From NCBI RefSeq assembly GCF_000143415.4, contig NW_003314291.1, forward strand, positions 1,753,530-1,817,529: a DNA stretch of 64,000 nt, in the 5' to 3' direction. A model generated the notes under the pieces. The model ran no database searches and was not told where the DNA came from. It saw only the letters and a list, made by a program, of their open reading frames with translations. Positions 9,892-23,600 of the stretch are shown here, piece by piece. The translations under genes and the position numbers were made by a program. The stretch is from Selaginella moellendorffii. Taxonomy: Eukaryota > Streptophyta > Lycopodiopsida > Selaginellales > Selaginellaceae. How positions within the stretch are numbered: the stretch's first letter is position 1; every line of letters begins with the position of its first letter.

Positions 9892-12800
9892 ATGCGAGTC
9901 GTGGTTGCGTGGGCAGATCACGCGGTAAGTCGTCCTCCAGCTGCCCGCCCACCGCTCTCACTTGCAATGCAGCCGGAGCACCTGCAAGCACCGAAGGCCG
10001 TCTGCTACGACTTGGCATTCAGGCCTGGTACCCACATACTAGCTACTATGCATAACTTGCTAACTCATGACCACGCCCCGTAGATGGAAGCCAGCTTATT
10101 GCTGCAGTGGGTAGCCGAGTCCTCATGTATGATGCAGCAACCGGCGACCTTTTGCATTCGCTCAAAGGTGGAAGGATGGACAAATCTCTCTTTATAATGT
10201 ATGTTGCCACCCTTGCAGGCCACAAAGGTGCGGTCTACTGCCTTGCCTACTCTCGTGATGGGAAACGCTTTGCTTCGGGGGGTGCTGACAAGACCATCAT
10301 CGTGTGGACCTACAAGGCACGAGGCGCTGCTGCACAGCTCCTCCTCCTCACCTGTGGATGGTGTGTGTGTGTGTGTGTCACAGGCCGAAGGCATTCTCAA
10401 ATACAGCCACGCCCACTCCATTCAGTGCCTTGCATATAACCCAGTCACCCAACAGGTGGGACGTCTGGACGCAAAAGCCCTGCCTGCTTGATTGAATTCC
10501 ATTTGCGTGAAGCTTGCGAGTGGGACGGCCAGCGATTTCGGGATTTGGTCCCCTGAACAAAAGTCAGTCTTGAAACACACAACCGTGTCCAAGGTTGGTT
10601 TGGGTGGCTGAAAACGCTACTGACATCACATATGAATGTCAGGTGCTTTGTGCGTCCTGGACCAAGGATGGCCAGATCCTGGCTCTTGGCATGTTCACTG
10701 GCCACGTCTACCTCTGTGACAGATTCGGAAACGAACAAGTGAGCGGCTGTGCGGGATTGGATTCATCCATATTCACAAATGTTTGTCCCACCAGGCCATG
10801 ATCGAAAAGTCTTCTCCAGTTTGGTCCCTGCAGTGGAACGTCCACAACAGAGCCTCTGATACCCTAGCAGTGGCCTGCTGGGATGGCACACTCACATTCT
10901 TCAACATATCAGGCAAGCAGGTTTGCTTCGCTGGGTTTTTTGAAAAAGCATGCGTCTACCTGTGGTCTTGCCAGTTTGGGAGATGCACAGACTTGGGCTT
11001 CGATCCCTGCAGCATCTCGTACACGTGTGATGGCAGGTATCTCTGCGTTGCTGGCTCTGGTCGAAAGGTGATGAGCTCCACTGGCTGCCCTTTCCGTCGA
11101 CTACCCTGCCCTCCACTTGCAGGTAGAGCTTCTGTCCAACGAAGGCATCCAACTTACCACGATATGTGAGACGAGCGATTGGGTTTGGGCCGTTCGCTCT
11201 CACCCCAAGGCAGACTACGTTGCGGTGGGATGCAATGATGGGAGCATCTCTATGTTGCAGCTGGTGTTTTCAATGGTAATGCCATGTCCGAGTAAGGTCT
11301 TATATGTCTTGTATGCCTCAGGTTCACAGCTTATACCAAGAAAGGTACGCATACAGAGACGCACTGACCAGTGTCGTTGTCCAGAACCTCATCTCCAAAG
11401 AAAAGGTTTAGCCTTCATCCCTCAACCCTTTGCTCACAACATTGTGCAATGCCAGGTCCGTATCAAGTGTCACGACTACGTGAAGAGAATTGCAGTTTAT
11501 CAAGACAACCTGGCAATACAGATGCCTACCAAAATCATTGTGTATCAATTGCATGGAAGTGGCTTTGCTGCATCTGACTATCAAGTTCTCGCAAAGCTTA
11601 ACGGACGGATGGAATGCAACCTACTGGTACTTACGTCACGCCACTTCATTCTGTGCCACGTAAGACTTGTCTCTAACCTTTCCTTCTCTTGCTGAGATGG
11701 CTTCGGATGGCAGGAAACGGAGCTGCAGCTTTATTCCTTGTCTGGGACGAAAGAACGTGAATGGTTTCTTGATTCCTCAATTCGCTATATCAAGGTGAGC
11801 TCTCTTTTTCTTGTTGTCCCCTTTTATGGTCCGACAAGTACAGGTTTGTGGAGGACCGGTAGGAGGAGAAGGTTTGCTTGTTGGGACGAAGGCTGGACAG
11901 GTTGTACGGCTGTGGATAAACAATGCCTTTGCAGTGAATTTGTACAGTCACAAAAATCCGGTCCGTTGCCTAGATCTATCTGCCAGCGGTTCTCGCCTTG
12001 CTATTGTTGATGAGATGTCAAACCTGGTCGTCTACGATCTCCAGGTACCGGTCAAAGGTTTACGTTCTGCTGCTTCATGCCTTTTATCCCTTCCTCAGAG
12101 TAGGACAGTTTGTTACGAGGAAACATCCGCAAGCTCAGTGGCCTGGAACACAAAGCTGGACTCGATGCTTTGCTACTCTGGCAATGGCATGCTGAGCATC
12201 AAAACGGCAGACTTTCCAGTGCATCGGCAGAAGCTGCAGGGCAATGTTGTTGGCTTTCAGGGGTCAAGAATGTTTAGCCTTCAGAACTTTACAATGCAGG
12301 TAAGGGAAATTCGTTTCTCCTTCAAATCTTCGGCAAATGTTGTTGGGTAGACTGTGGACGTTCCTCAATCAACAAGTATGCGGCAGTATTTGCGGACAGG
12401 GGACTATCAGAACGCGTACCGTGTGGCTTGTATCGGAGTCACAGAGATGGACTGGCGGGAACTTGCACTTGAAGCTATGAAGGGTCAGGACTGGAAAGTA
12501 GCTCGGGCTGGCTTTATGCGTCTCAGAGACGTTCCTTTTCTCGATCTCCTAAGCCACGCAGCTGACTATCAACCTTGTCATCTTGCAGCTTGCAGATATG
12601 CGTTCCAGGTTTCTTTGCTGTTCTTATCTTCGTGGCTGTGGCTAACCTTGCCTAGCCAGGGAGATTTTGAAGCCGCTGCTCAAGCTTACTGTGAATCTGG
12701 AGAAGTTGACAAAGCAATGGAAATGTATGCCGATTTACGGATGTTTGAAAAAGCTAAAGCACTAGCCGAATGCATCCAAAACAAGGACCAGAACAACAAA

Positions 12801-14451
12801 GCGAACGTGAGAGACATAATTCAAAGGCAAGCCGAATGGACTGAAGAGACAAACGACCACAACACCGCAGTTGACATGTACATCATTGCGGGCCAACCTC
12901 AGAAGGCTCTGAGTATTCTTGCTGCTCATGGTCCAGCACTCAAGCTTATTGAGGTAAGTTAATGTGTTCCGCCCGTTCCTTAAAGGAGGCTGCTGAAAGA
13001 TGCTCTTGATTTCAGGTTTCACGAAGGCTTAACAAGTCGGATATACAGGAACTTAAACAGTGTGCATCACTAATGCACAAACATGGGTTGTATACCCATG
13101 CTTTGGAGACATATACTAAGCTCTCTGATTTTCGGTGGGTGTTACACATTCTGTCTCTCTTTTAACTTACCTTGCAGGTCAGATCGACTTTGCTGCTCCA
13201 TATAGAGCTTGAGCAATGGGAGGAAGCATTTACAGTGAAGAAACTTCACCCCGAGCTTCAAGAAGATGTGAATCTACCATATGCACAATGGCTAATCAGC
13301 AGAGACCGATTTGAGGACGCCCATTTGGTCTACAGACAAGCCGGGCGGCCTGATCTGTCAGAACGTCTGTTTGCTCAGCTCATTGAAAACGCTGTAAGTC
13401 CTTTTCTTCCCTCACATGTCACTTGTTGTCGACTGCGTCCAGGTGAAAGAAAAGAGGTTCAAAGATGCTGCACATAGTTCGTGGTTACTGGGTATAGAAA
13501 AGCTGCAGGTCGATGGAAAATCTGAGGACGAAGACCATAGACGACTGCGGCTGTGTGCAGACATATATTATGCTTACTCCTATATAGACCAGTCCATCAG
13601 CGAACCATTCAGAACAACCTTACCGGAGACGCTCATTGGCACTGCACGCTTCGTCCTTGCCCGAATTCCAAGGAACTCCATTGCAGGGGTTTCCGTCGCC
13701 AACATTTTGGTTACACTTGCCCGGCATGGGGAACAACTAGGTGGGCAATTCGTTTATTCACGCCCCTCTTATCGGTTGGTCTCGGGCAGGTGAACACGAC
13801 GTTGCAAAGGAAGCATACGAGCATTTGCGGCGCTTGAGGGTGCCCTCAAGCTGGGCAGACAAGCTGGAGGCTGCCACTTTAGCTTCCAGAGCTCGCGCTT
13901 TTGTCAGGACCATCGGCCCTTCCGTTTGTTTCTTATGCTCTGGGACATCTCCCTTCGTCTCCTACTTTGAAACCGACTCGTGCGCCAAATGCCGTCAGCC
14001 CAAGTTCTGGTCTTTCTCGACTTTCCGGCAGCTTCCTGTGGTAAGGTTCGGAAAGTATGGAGTTTATTGAGGCGCGCATCGTTTTGTCACGTGCCAGGTT
14101 CAAGTCTTCCTAAAGGATGGCATCACACATCAACGGGCACTGGAACTGTTGCAGCGCTACAACGAGTCTGATGTGCATGGAACAAACGTGGAGTACTTGG
14201 GCCTGCAGCACAACCTCCATACTGGACGAGTTTATATGGATGACAAAACGCTGTCTAAGCTGCAGGCCTCGCAGTTTTTCGCAGTCGTGCCAACTGGAGG
14301 TGCCACCATTCAAGCTCGCTACTTCATAAGTCTGGAACCTTCACTGTCACTATTTCAGTGCCCATCGTGCGAGCACTTTTTTGAGTTGGAAGAGTGGGAC
14401 TTCACCGTCCTCAGGCATGGCTGCTGTGCGTTTTGCCGAAATGCTATGTAA
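9892..14451 (+). CDS. IFT122: Intraflagellar transport protein IFT122 (IFT-A)
   Basis: Twenty-two exons splice in frame into 1148 residues, close to animal IFT122. First exons: 9892-9924, 9973-10027, 10084-10167, 10219-10316; last: 13790-14040, 14098-14451. The start [11 protein letters not shown] at 9892 matches the family N-terminus. Two WD40 propellers fill residues 1 to about 610, with segments such as [17 protein letters not shown] and [15 protein letters not shown]-like helices follow ([20 protein letters not shown]), then a Cys-rich C-terminus ([30 protein letters not shown]). IFT122 is a core IFT-A subunit for retrograde transport in cilia, so its presence points to ciliated sperm. 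The intron at 10317 has a GC donor (aag|gcacga) and contains a GT repeat. The splice near 12609 is less certain. The next gene starts 131 bp after the stop. Confidence 0.93.
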
Positions 14452-14582
14452 AAAGGGAATATTCTAGAACCGCAAGGGCTTTCTTTTCTTTCCTTGTTCG
14501 TGCTTCCCGGGGGCCTCTAATTTCCTTCACTTGCGTAGGCCCTCATGACCGAAAAAAGCTTCTTGTTGTTGTGCGATGCGAC

Positions 14583-17500
14583 ATGGTCAAGCTTCAAGAC
14601 ATCATTCGGGATCAAGACTATATGATGTACATGGAGCGTGCAAACAGACTAGGTCTCGTTGATGAGGTTGCCAGTTTGGAGGAGGAGATGATCTTGAAAA
14701 GGTGTCAGGTATCTGAATGGCTAGCTCAGGTAATCCAAACATGGGATGCGGACAGACCGGCACTAGAAAAGCGTATAGAAGATGCGAGGAAAATTGGATT
14801 GGATGAGGTCGCCATGAAAACGGAGGCTGCCATATCAGCAAGGGAGAATGTAGTCGCACGGAGCATAGAGGTAGCCATTGACAAAGAGTTACACAGCGCG
14901 TTTGAGCAGTGGCTACAAAATGCACAAAGAATGGGTATGGACGATCTTGTCAGGAAGTCTAGCGTTGCTTTCAAAGCGAGAATGAAAAGTATTGAGCTGC
15001 AACTTCTGCAAAAGGCAACATCTGGCACAAAAGAAGAGTTTATTGCTATGTCTGAAAGAGCTCATTCCCTAGGCTTAACTGCAGCAGTGAACCGTTCCAG
15101 AAGAATAGTATATAAAAGGGTTTCTGGGCTCTTCAGTGTTGCTGGACATGCTCAGCAAACAAATGCTGAACAGTGGAATTCGCTACAAGAACGAGCAGAC
15201 GCCCTGGGCATCAGTCGCGAAGTATTGGATCATATAGCAGGACACTGCGATAAACGAAGTTTGGAGACGATAGATCATGATAGACCAGCTACAGTGACGC
15301 ATGAGCCGGCTGTGGTTGAAGCTAATGTACCATTGTGGTCAATGATGCAGAATTGGACAGAAATAAATCAAGTAAGGAAGAGGTGGCAGAGAAGCATGGA
15401 AATTTCTGAACAGGCGCAAGTAGCCATAAATGCGTCTCCCATCAAAATGAGGGCCATGGATACACGGATTATTTCTGCAAGTCCAAGGCAGCAAGGCGTC
15501 GATTACGAGAGTGAGTGTGATGAAAAGCATGATTCTGAACCATTACGATCTGAGAGCAGCAAAGAAATGGACATGGACGCAATTTTGTGCATGCCTTTGA
15601 TTCTTACCCGACACACCATCGAGCAAAAGCTGGGCTGTTCTCCAAATAACCTACAGTGGGTGACAAAACTGGACTTGAGCCATGAAGGTCTTACTTCCCT
15701 CGGAGATGGGGTGATATCTGAATGGTGTCCCAGGATAATAGCTCTTACTTGTGATATGAATCGTCTAACCACACTGAAGGATGCTTTTCTTGGGTGTGAG
15801 CAGCAGGTAGAGCATGTTTCGGCACGAAACAACTTCATATCGGATCTTTCGGGCTTGCAGAGCTTATGTAGTTTAGAAAGTCTTCACCTCGATGGGAATA
15901 ATCTTATTAGTCTTGGTCCTTGGTGCCAGAAGACTCAAGAGGTGACGGTTAATTATAATTACTGTGTGAAGCTCAAAGAGCTCACCCTGAGCTGCAACAG
16001 AATAGCCAAAATATCAAAGATGGGAGTCTTTTGTCCGTGTCTTCAAGTTTTAGACCTTGCATCAAACCACCTCGTCACCATGGGTACAGCATTGACTGGG
16101 CTAAACCAGCTACGAGTACTAGATGTTGGACAGAACAGGCTCAAAGGCCCGAGTCTGTGGGACGCATTGAGAAACTGTCCTCTCCTTATTTCGCTTGTAG
16201 CCTCAAGAAATCGGCTTACAGATCTCCCATCTTTTGCGGGAAGTGTCCTCTTGCGTGAACTGTGGCTTAACGGTAACGCTATTCGAAAGTTGTCTTCTGT
16301 GGCTTGGATGCCAAACTTACAAAGGTTATACCTTCAAGATAATTCGATTGACACGGTTGAGCCTCTATGGGGCTGCCCAGCACTGGAGGTACCTCTAATT
16401 CCTAGTGAACATAGACACCTTTGACCTCCAACTGTCTTGGCTGCAGGTGCTTGACTTGTCGTTCAATTCAATATCTGATTTGACTCAGTTGCGTCAACTT
16501 GCGTGCTTTATACATTTGCGGTCTTTGCAGCTGAATGACAATCCTGTTTCTGAGCACGTGGAGTATGTGGATACTGTTCTAAACGCTGTGCCTTGGTTGA
16601 TCGAGCTTGACAATGAGGCAGTAGGAGAAAGCACTAAAAGCGAGGTCGTCAAAACGATTTTTCTAAACGTAATGCGTGTTATTGGGATGCAATATCTTCA
16701 TGAAAAAGCTGCACGAAATGAAATAATTTCCTCAGTATGCGAAAAGCCGGATGAGATTCAAATGGTGGTGATCAAGTGCACAACTCAGAATCAATCCTAT
16801 CAGTGGTTCCAGCATCCGACTGCGATTTCTGGGCACAACCAGGATTTGGAGCATCATACTCTTCCCTTAGATACGTTCCGAAACGGCTCAGCTTGTTGGA
16901 TTATCCTGCGGGCAGCAGTGCTCGAAGCTCTTCAGTACGACAGTATAAGATCTACCCTGGCAGCTTCGGGATTGGAACATGTTAATGAGAAAGGCCTCTG
17001 CTTATCCACCGACATGCGAGCAAAGCTGGACGTGCTATGTAGCTTACAGATGTGTTCGAAGCAGAGGGAAAAGCTTTTACTTGCAAGCAAGGATTTTTCA
17101 GCTGAAAGAGATGACTATGTCAATACAAGAAAAAATGACTTGGAAATTTGCTTGGAGGAACACGTCAGCTTTCAAAACACCTCGTGGGCAGCTTTGACAA
17201 GAAAGAATGAGGCTACTAATGCCATACAAGCTCTATGGAAAGGAAGGACAATGCAAAAAAAAATTGCGTTATTGAATCGCCATAAAACAAAAGAATCCTT
17301 TATTAAGCTGCAGGCTCTTTGGAGAGGGTATTCATTTCGCAAAAAATTAAAAGGAGCAATTGCAAGCTCCAAGTACATCGACAACGACACTTTTGACTAC
17401 GGCCTTGTTGACGAAGAGCATTTCTTTGTTGATGATAACCAATTCGGGTGTTCAAAAGTAAGTCCATTCAATTTGTGCTGTCACTTTACAAGGACATTTC

Positions 17501-18138
17501 CGATTGGTCAGGATATAATCGTTGGCTCAGCATCTTCTGGTCAATTGCAGGACGTAGATTGCTTACTCCGGTGTCTCCTTAATAGGAGCAATCGAACTGA
17601 ATCTAAGGTAAGAATGCCATTGATTCTGTAGCATGACTTGCATGGTATCAGCTTGGCGACGAACCGGAGATAAAGAACGAACTGGCACAGATAGCTGATG
17701 AATGGTGCGTAACTCTCCCGGTTGATACTTGTTTTCAACTTGTACAATGCACAGGGGATTTAAAAGCGCAACAACTATCAAACAGTTCATGAAAGCTTGT
17801 AGAAAGGTGAAAAGACCAGCTAAAATATTAAAATCATTCATACACGGTATGGCATTATTTTTCATCCTTTGGAAGATTACGTTTGCAATGGTACAGATCC
17901 ACAAAAACGATTACTGTTATCTAAAATCAATGCAGGAGTTTCAAGTGAAAGAAAAAGATTGCCAAGTAAGTGTTGGAGCTGCCATGACTAAGTTTATGGT
18001 GTGTTTTTGGTAGATATAAAGAAAAAACTTCGCAAGTCTTCCCATGACAATGAGGATGTAATAAGTCGCTCACATCTCACGCGGCCGAAAGATGTTTTAA
18101 AGCCCAGTGTGTATTGCTTTGTCGACAAAATGGTTTGA
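14583..18138 (+). CDS. LRR and IQ-motif protein, LRRIQ1-like (cilium-associated)
   Basis: Seven exons (14583-16388, 16447-17457, 17551-17607, 17652-17704, 17755-17846, 17936-17965, 18014-18138) give about 1057 residues. Residues 1-350 are helical repeats with a recurring pattern (ERANRLGLVDEVASLEEE, QNAQRMGMDDLVRKSS, ERAHSLGLTAAVNRS). Residues about 357-645 are leucine-rich repeats (VTKLDLSHEGLTSLG, LESLHLDGNNLISLG, LQVLDLASNHLVTMG). Two IQ motifs lie near 860-900 (AIQALWKGRTMQKKI, KLQALWRGYSFRKKL). A DEWGFK segment and a basic tail end the protein. This order resembles animal LRRIQ1, a cilium/sperm protein. IQ motifs suggest calmodulin binding. The upstream helical repeat is not one I can name. 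The in-frame 30-nt stretch at 15941-15970 has GT-AG ends and may be an intron (see findings). Confidence 0.75.
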
Positions 18139-18271
18139 TGCGAATATTCTTCCGAAGTGCATATGGGGTTTTGAATCTCCCGCCATATGACATGCCCTAA
18201 TCCGGAGTCAGGGGTTTTGGAAAGGTAGCTTCATTTTGGCGGCGGTCTGACCTTGTTAGAGTTCATTCAAG

Positions 18272-19334
18272 ATGAATAACAATCTTTTGACGGAAAGGGC
18301 GATTAGAGATGTTTTTGAGGTGACGAGCTACATTACTTTTGGTAGCGAAGATGCACCACTGCAATATGGACTTAAGGCTCGTAAGTGTCATCACTATGTT
18401 TGAACGATCAACTTGTTGTCTATGATGCAGCACTCCGGTCTGCAATCACGGGCAAACATATGGTTACAAATCCGGCAAAGAAGGGAAAAACAGTAGATGT
18501 CTACTTTCAAAAAGAGCATCCGTGGGTGTCTGATGTAAGTCTGGAAGACGAACCGCATAAACACTATAATTATTTGTAACAGTTACCTGGAAATCTCAGG
18601 GAGACCCCTACAAAGACCGCATGGGATACCGAGAGCTTCAACCTGAGAAATATAAAGGCTTCTTATCTTCAGACTTTACAAAGAGGGATGAGTTTAGCAA
18701 TACAATGCGCACCAATCAATATCGGGAAATGCTTGAGGTGAACTGGACTTTTCTATTTCAATACAGCATATAATGACTCGCTTGATAACAGGTTGATAAT
18801 AAACACAGCAAAAAGACCTTGGCTGCAATGACAGAGCAGATTGCTGAACTGGCTGATGGAAAAGAAGAGAAGCGAGTTCCAACGCGGGTATAGAGTTTTT
18901 TTTTTTTTTTTTTTTGTTTTGTTTCTCCTTTCTATACTTTTGGTTGTGAAACAGTTTGAAGGGCCAAAGTATTTGTATGATATTGGAAACCCAGGCCTGG
19001 CAGTNNNNNNNNNNNNNNNNNNNNNNNNNNNNNNNNNNNNNNNNNNNNNNNNNNNNNNNNNNNNNNNNNNNNNNNNNNNNNNNNNNNNNNNNNNNNNNNN
19101 NNNNNNNNNNNNNNNNNNNNNNNNNNNNNNNNNNNNNNNNNNNNNNNNNNNNNNNNNNNNNNNCAGACAGCGTCTGATGAAATAGGCAGGCATGCTAACT
19201 CGTTTGGATATACAAAGCCACACTTTGCACACAAGCCAATTATAGAAGACACTTTTTATCGTCAGAAAAACATTTTTTTTCCTGCTAAGACTAGAACGAA
19301 CTTTGTTCAACAAGCGAATCCTGTTGAAGACTAA
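18272..19334 (+). CDS. Cilia-associated protein, CFAP96/C4orf47-like (interrupted by gap)
   Basis: Exons 18272-18380, 18431-18534, 18600-18737, 18792-18887 and 18955 to at least 19004 join in frame; then 159 Ns hide part of the gene, and the last exon after the gap ends at the TAA at 19332-19334. The protein reads APLQYGLKAPLRSAITGKHM, TNPAKKGKTVDVYFQKEH, YKGFLSSDFTKRDEFSN, then after the gap YTKPHFAHKPIIEDTFYR. The GKxMxTNPxKKG and SSDFxKRDEFS segments resemble the DUF4586 family (CFAP96), a small microtubule-associated axonemal protein. That match is from memory and moderate. A poly-T run fills the intron before the gap, which may explain the assembly break. It lies 133 bp downstream of the LRRIQ1-like gene on the same strand. 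Confidence 0.6.
19005..19163. other. Assembly gap (Ns)
   Basis: 159 ambiguous bases within the CFAP96-like gene. The estimated size may be arbitrary. At least one splice junction of that gene is hidden here. Confidence 0.99.
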
Positions 19335-20652
19335 TTGTTTTTCAATGCGATTGTTTATATTGCAACCTAAGCCATATGCAAGCGTGTACAGTATGAAAGT
19401 CCATGAATCCAAAGACGAATATAGTCACCAATAGTTAAGGGAATAAACCACATATTCTATATTGCAGCAGTAAACAACAATAGTAAAGTAGAAACTTGCT
19501 TCAAGCATTTTTACTGTTACCATCCCCGGCTACAGAACTATATCATTTTCTTAAATATAAAAGCAGGTCCTTATAAACTATAGACGATCTTTTTGTTCTG
19601 TGGGTTTCTAAGAGGTTAAGAAAGGCACAGCATTCCGGGACAAAGATAAAAGAAAAGAAATGCAGAAAACGAAGAACTGCATAATATTTACAACTGAAAA
19701 TAACGTGAAACATAGTCCCCATAAACGTATATTATAGGCCTGCTCTAACATTGGCATATTGATCTACTATATTTTCAATCCTGCGCCCTAAAAGCGAAAC
19801 CAGATTTTCTTAATTTGTATATTGCAGTTAATCTAAAGTGTTTTTTTTTTTTCTTTTATGAAAACCTGAGTCCAGGAACACGGATGGATGGATTACATTT
19901 TTAATTTCATTATACTTTATTTCAATGCAACTCTATGAAGTAGCATACGAGGGAGATAAAATGTTAGCTTGCTGGCTCAGGCTCAAGCAGTACGAAAAGG
20001 CCATCATCTAGTGCAATGTTGTCCATTGCTCAAAAGATAGCTTAGAGTTTTTTCTCTTTTATGCTGTACAGTACCACAGCATAGCATAAGGTGAGGTGTT
20101 TTTGGTTTAGATTCTGAAGTAATCCGGCATTTTTGGTGAATGCTTATTGTTGAGGTCTGCCAGTATTATGCGACTCATTTTCCAGTAGCAGTCCAAAGTT
20201 TTTATGAAACAAGCCGCAAATACCACTTCAGACCATGGCAGCAACTTGCCTCAGAGAATTCATTTTTAGGAGGTTCTTTAGAAAAAGCATATTTGAGCAT
20301 TTACTGTATAATATTTAATGACCTTGTATTGCATAGTTTAAAGTGCGCTTTTGTTAAATACATGTAGCTTTTACATATTCAGGAGCTCATGGCGAAACTG
20401 GCTGTCTTTTGACCTTTTCTATGTCATTCTCTATTTCTCTAAGACTGCACAATAATCGAAGTTAGAATAGAAATAGAAAGACATCTCGAACACACCGTAA
20501 CCGGAGCTCTAGTTGACGTTGCTTCACAATCAGGGGATTTGGTGCAGAACGTACTTCTTGGTCTGATCCTGCCCCTGGGGGTGGAATCCAAAGAGGATTG
20601 TACACCTGTACTAAGCTACCAAAATCAGAATCTTATAATTATATGTTTGGAA
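19335..20652. other. Intergenic, AT-rich, no gene recognised
   Basis: About 1.3 kb between the 3' ends of the CFAP96-like gene (plus) and the GEX2-like gene (minus), so the two converge on it. It is AT-rich with poly-T tracts near 19840. The longest open frame (20140-20367) has no recognisable resemblance and no splice context. No RNA gene or repeat was identified. Confidence 0.55.
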
Positions 20653-23600
20653 TCAGACCCTTGTTTCATCACAGGCCGTGTCATCTTCTGTTTCCTTCAC
20701 ATCTTTAAATTTTGCTCTGTTACGATTTCTTGATACTCTCCGTCCAAGGGCAAAGATTATACACAAGAAACTTAAGGACGCCAATCCAATCGAACCAACT
20801 GTAGCGCCGTATATCCGGGCCTCCTTCACTGAAAACGACAAAAACGTTTAATAAAAGATATATTTTAAATTTTGCTTACTGTAAGCCCACCAAGCACTTC
20901 TGGGAACCGCTATGAATATAATAATTAGTTTTTGCGCTATAAGTGGATGTAAGAAATCCGAAGGACAGGTTTCAGAGCAACCAAAGTTTCCCATGTCATT
21001 GACAATCAAAGTAAGCACTTCGCCATCCACAGTTCCCTGTGTAAGAGTACCAATTAACCTTAACATAAATAAGAGCATGATTAACTTACATTGTAGGTTA
21101 TGGTGGACAACGCGATGTTACATTCTGCCACTGTACCACGAAATCTCACTGCCTGGGCCTGGACACTAAAGAAGCCGTTTGAAATTATAGCTGAAAGACA
21201 GGGCTCCCACATGTAGCTGTTCTCCAGTCTGTATTCCGCACTAGTTACAGAACTTTGGGGTAGCAAAATTGTAAGGGAACCAGAACTTGTCTCGAGCGTG
21301 ATCTCCAAATTGTGTATTCTCCCATCCTCTGGCCAAAAAGTGCTGTTACAACTAACTGACGTCCAATGAGATATACCTCTAATATCAGAAGCATCGGGAT
21401 CTCCCACAGAAATGCCTGCGATAGGATTTTTCACTTTGAATGCCACCGTATTGCCTGATAAGGGCTTCAGGCTACCATCATATTGTTTCAAAACATAGTC
21501 CGGTGCACTTATAAACGGCGGGTCATTGAAGGGAAGAACCTGAACTGGAATGCTGACAGTATCTCCAGTGTTGTTGCTATTCCTTATTGACAACATCAGC
21601 GTATCGTTACCATTGTAATGACTATCACTGTATTAACGAAGGTTAGCTTTTGCAAATTAAGAAGGGATATGAACTAACCCAATATAAAGGAAGTTTTGAA
21701 TTGCCTTGTTGATAGCGTCCGAATTGCCTAATAAAGTTATATTATAACCAAATGTTGTTTTATTTCCCATGTCATGCCACAACTGGGGCGCGTCCCCAGG
21801 AAGATACAAGTGTCCATGCTCGGCAAACACGTCCAATGTAAGAAGTTCTGTATTATTCGTGTAACTCAAATATAGTTCATTAAAATCGCTGTTAGCGAAA
21901 TGCAATGAATATATGAACTAGAAATTTGTGACAGCGTACTCTGAAGTCGAAATGGACTGGCCTTCAATGCCTATCAATGCTTTGGGCCAAAATGTGAATT
22001 CTGGCGGCTCCGTACGAACAGAAACGAAAACAAGTCCATTTGCTGATTGGTTCGGGGAAGAAGGGCTTGTAACCGTTAAGACATATATGAACATATCGTT
22101 CCCCTTGTATCCCTTTCTTGGAGTGTATCTGACTTTCCCGTTTTCAGCAACTACTGACCCAAATGATGGAGCCTACAAATTAAAAGCAGATTATTGATTG
22201 CTCTTCTAATTGTTACCTTGTAGAAGCCGGTCAACACCTTCTTCCCGCCATCAACAATGTCATTTGCCAATACATCAATTACTATGGACACCTCATCCCA
22301 TGTCCATATGGTGTCGTCTACAGCTTTTGGAAATGACGCCTCTGCAAGTCATTACTTTAAAAAATATTCAAAGGACATTCTAATGATTTTACCTGAGATT
22401 ACGTTCACCTTTACAGGGCTTCCTGGCAATGGAATGTTGTCATAAGTGACGGTGATTGTGTATTGACCAATATCAAATATTGTATAGGCAGTTGAGTATC
22501 CCTTCCCACTATCTGAAATACTTTGGGTCAAAGATCCACCACTACCATCGATCTTCCAGCGGATTTTATCTCGCTGTCCCTGAACAAAGTTTCCGAGGGA
22601 ATCTAGTAAGTAGACAGAGACCTGTTGCATAGAATTTCTTGCAATTTTTGATTGTAAACCTTCTCCAGAAATTCTTGACTGGTTGATCATTACTGGCCCT
22701 GCATTAGGGTATTAAAACGTGATGGATCCTGTGCGAATCACTTACCAGCTGCTATTGTCAGTTGTCGCTGACAGAGGACATAGTACATCCAGGTAACGGT
22801 GATGTTATAAACGCCCGCTTTTGTAGTTGTGTAGCTGATGTGATAAAGGCCGTCCAAAGTGACGTCTGGAGTCGGATTTCCTAACACGTAATAATCTCCA
22901 AGGCTCAAAGACGTTTTGACAGTCTTGCGGGATGAAATGTTTGCTTCAAATTCATATGCTGTGTCATCTGTGGAATCCAGCAACTGCAAATCAAATGATG
23001 CGGAACCACCGACACTGGCCCCTGTGTATCCGTCACCATAACAATTACCCTTGGCTGGATCCACAATACCTGTATAAAAGGACGACAATGTTCATGATCA
23101 CACGCCATTCATCTTACCGACAAAAGTTGTAAATTTAGCGGGAGATCCTTTCACACTAATGTTTCCAGCAAGTACTTGGAGTTGAAAGTTTCCTTCATGT
23201 GATGTAAATGAAACCAACACCTTTCCAAGTGTAGATGGATCCATAGCAGTCATATTCAGGTCGTCAAGAGGATAGGTGCTCGTATCTTCAAGTAATTGGA
23301 ATCCAGCAGTTTGCTGAACTCTATAAAGTGTCACATCAAATAAGTATTCATCTGCAACTGGGTTGTTGTATAAATCACGTTTGTTAATGATAAATTGGAC
23401 AAGGCTGTCAATCTGAAAATCATTGACGCCATATTGCCATTCAAGAAAGCAGTTAGCCATTGAAATTGGACCTGCATAAGACTAATGAACAAAGGAAACT
23501 GATCAAAGGAAAAGTCTTGCCTGGTAAAACCGTAAATGCCAGCGGAGAGTTAAAAATGGACATCGTGCCACCGCCAACTTGTACTTGATTGACTCCAGAT

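Noticed and set aside
14394-14582. Upstream extension of the LRRIQ1-like frame into the end of IFT122
   Set aside because: The extension overlaps IFT122 coding sequence in another frame. The first in-frame ATG after the IFT122 stop, at 14583, is the more likely start.
20140-20367. 75-codon plus-strand frame in the spacer after the CFAP96-like gene
   Set aside because: No resemblance, no conserved neighbours, AT-rich sequence; probably chance.
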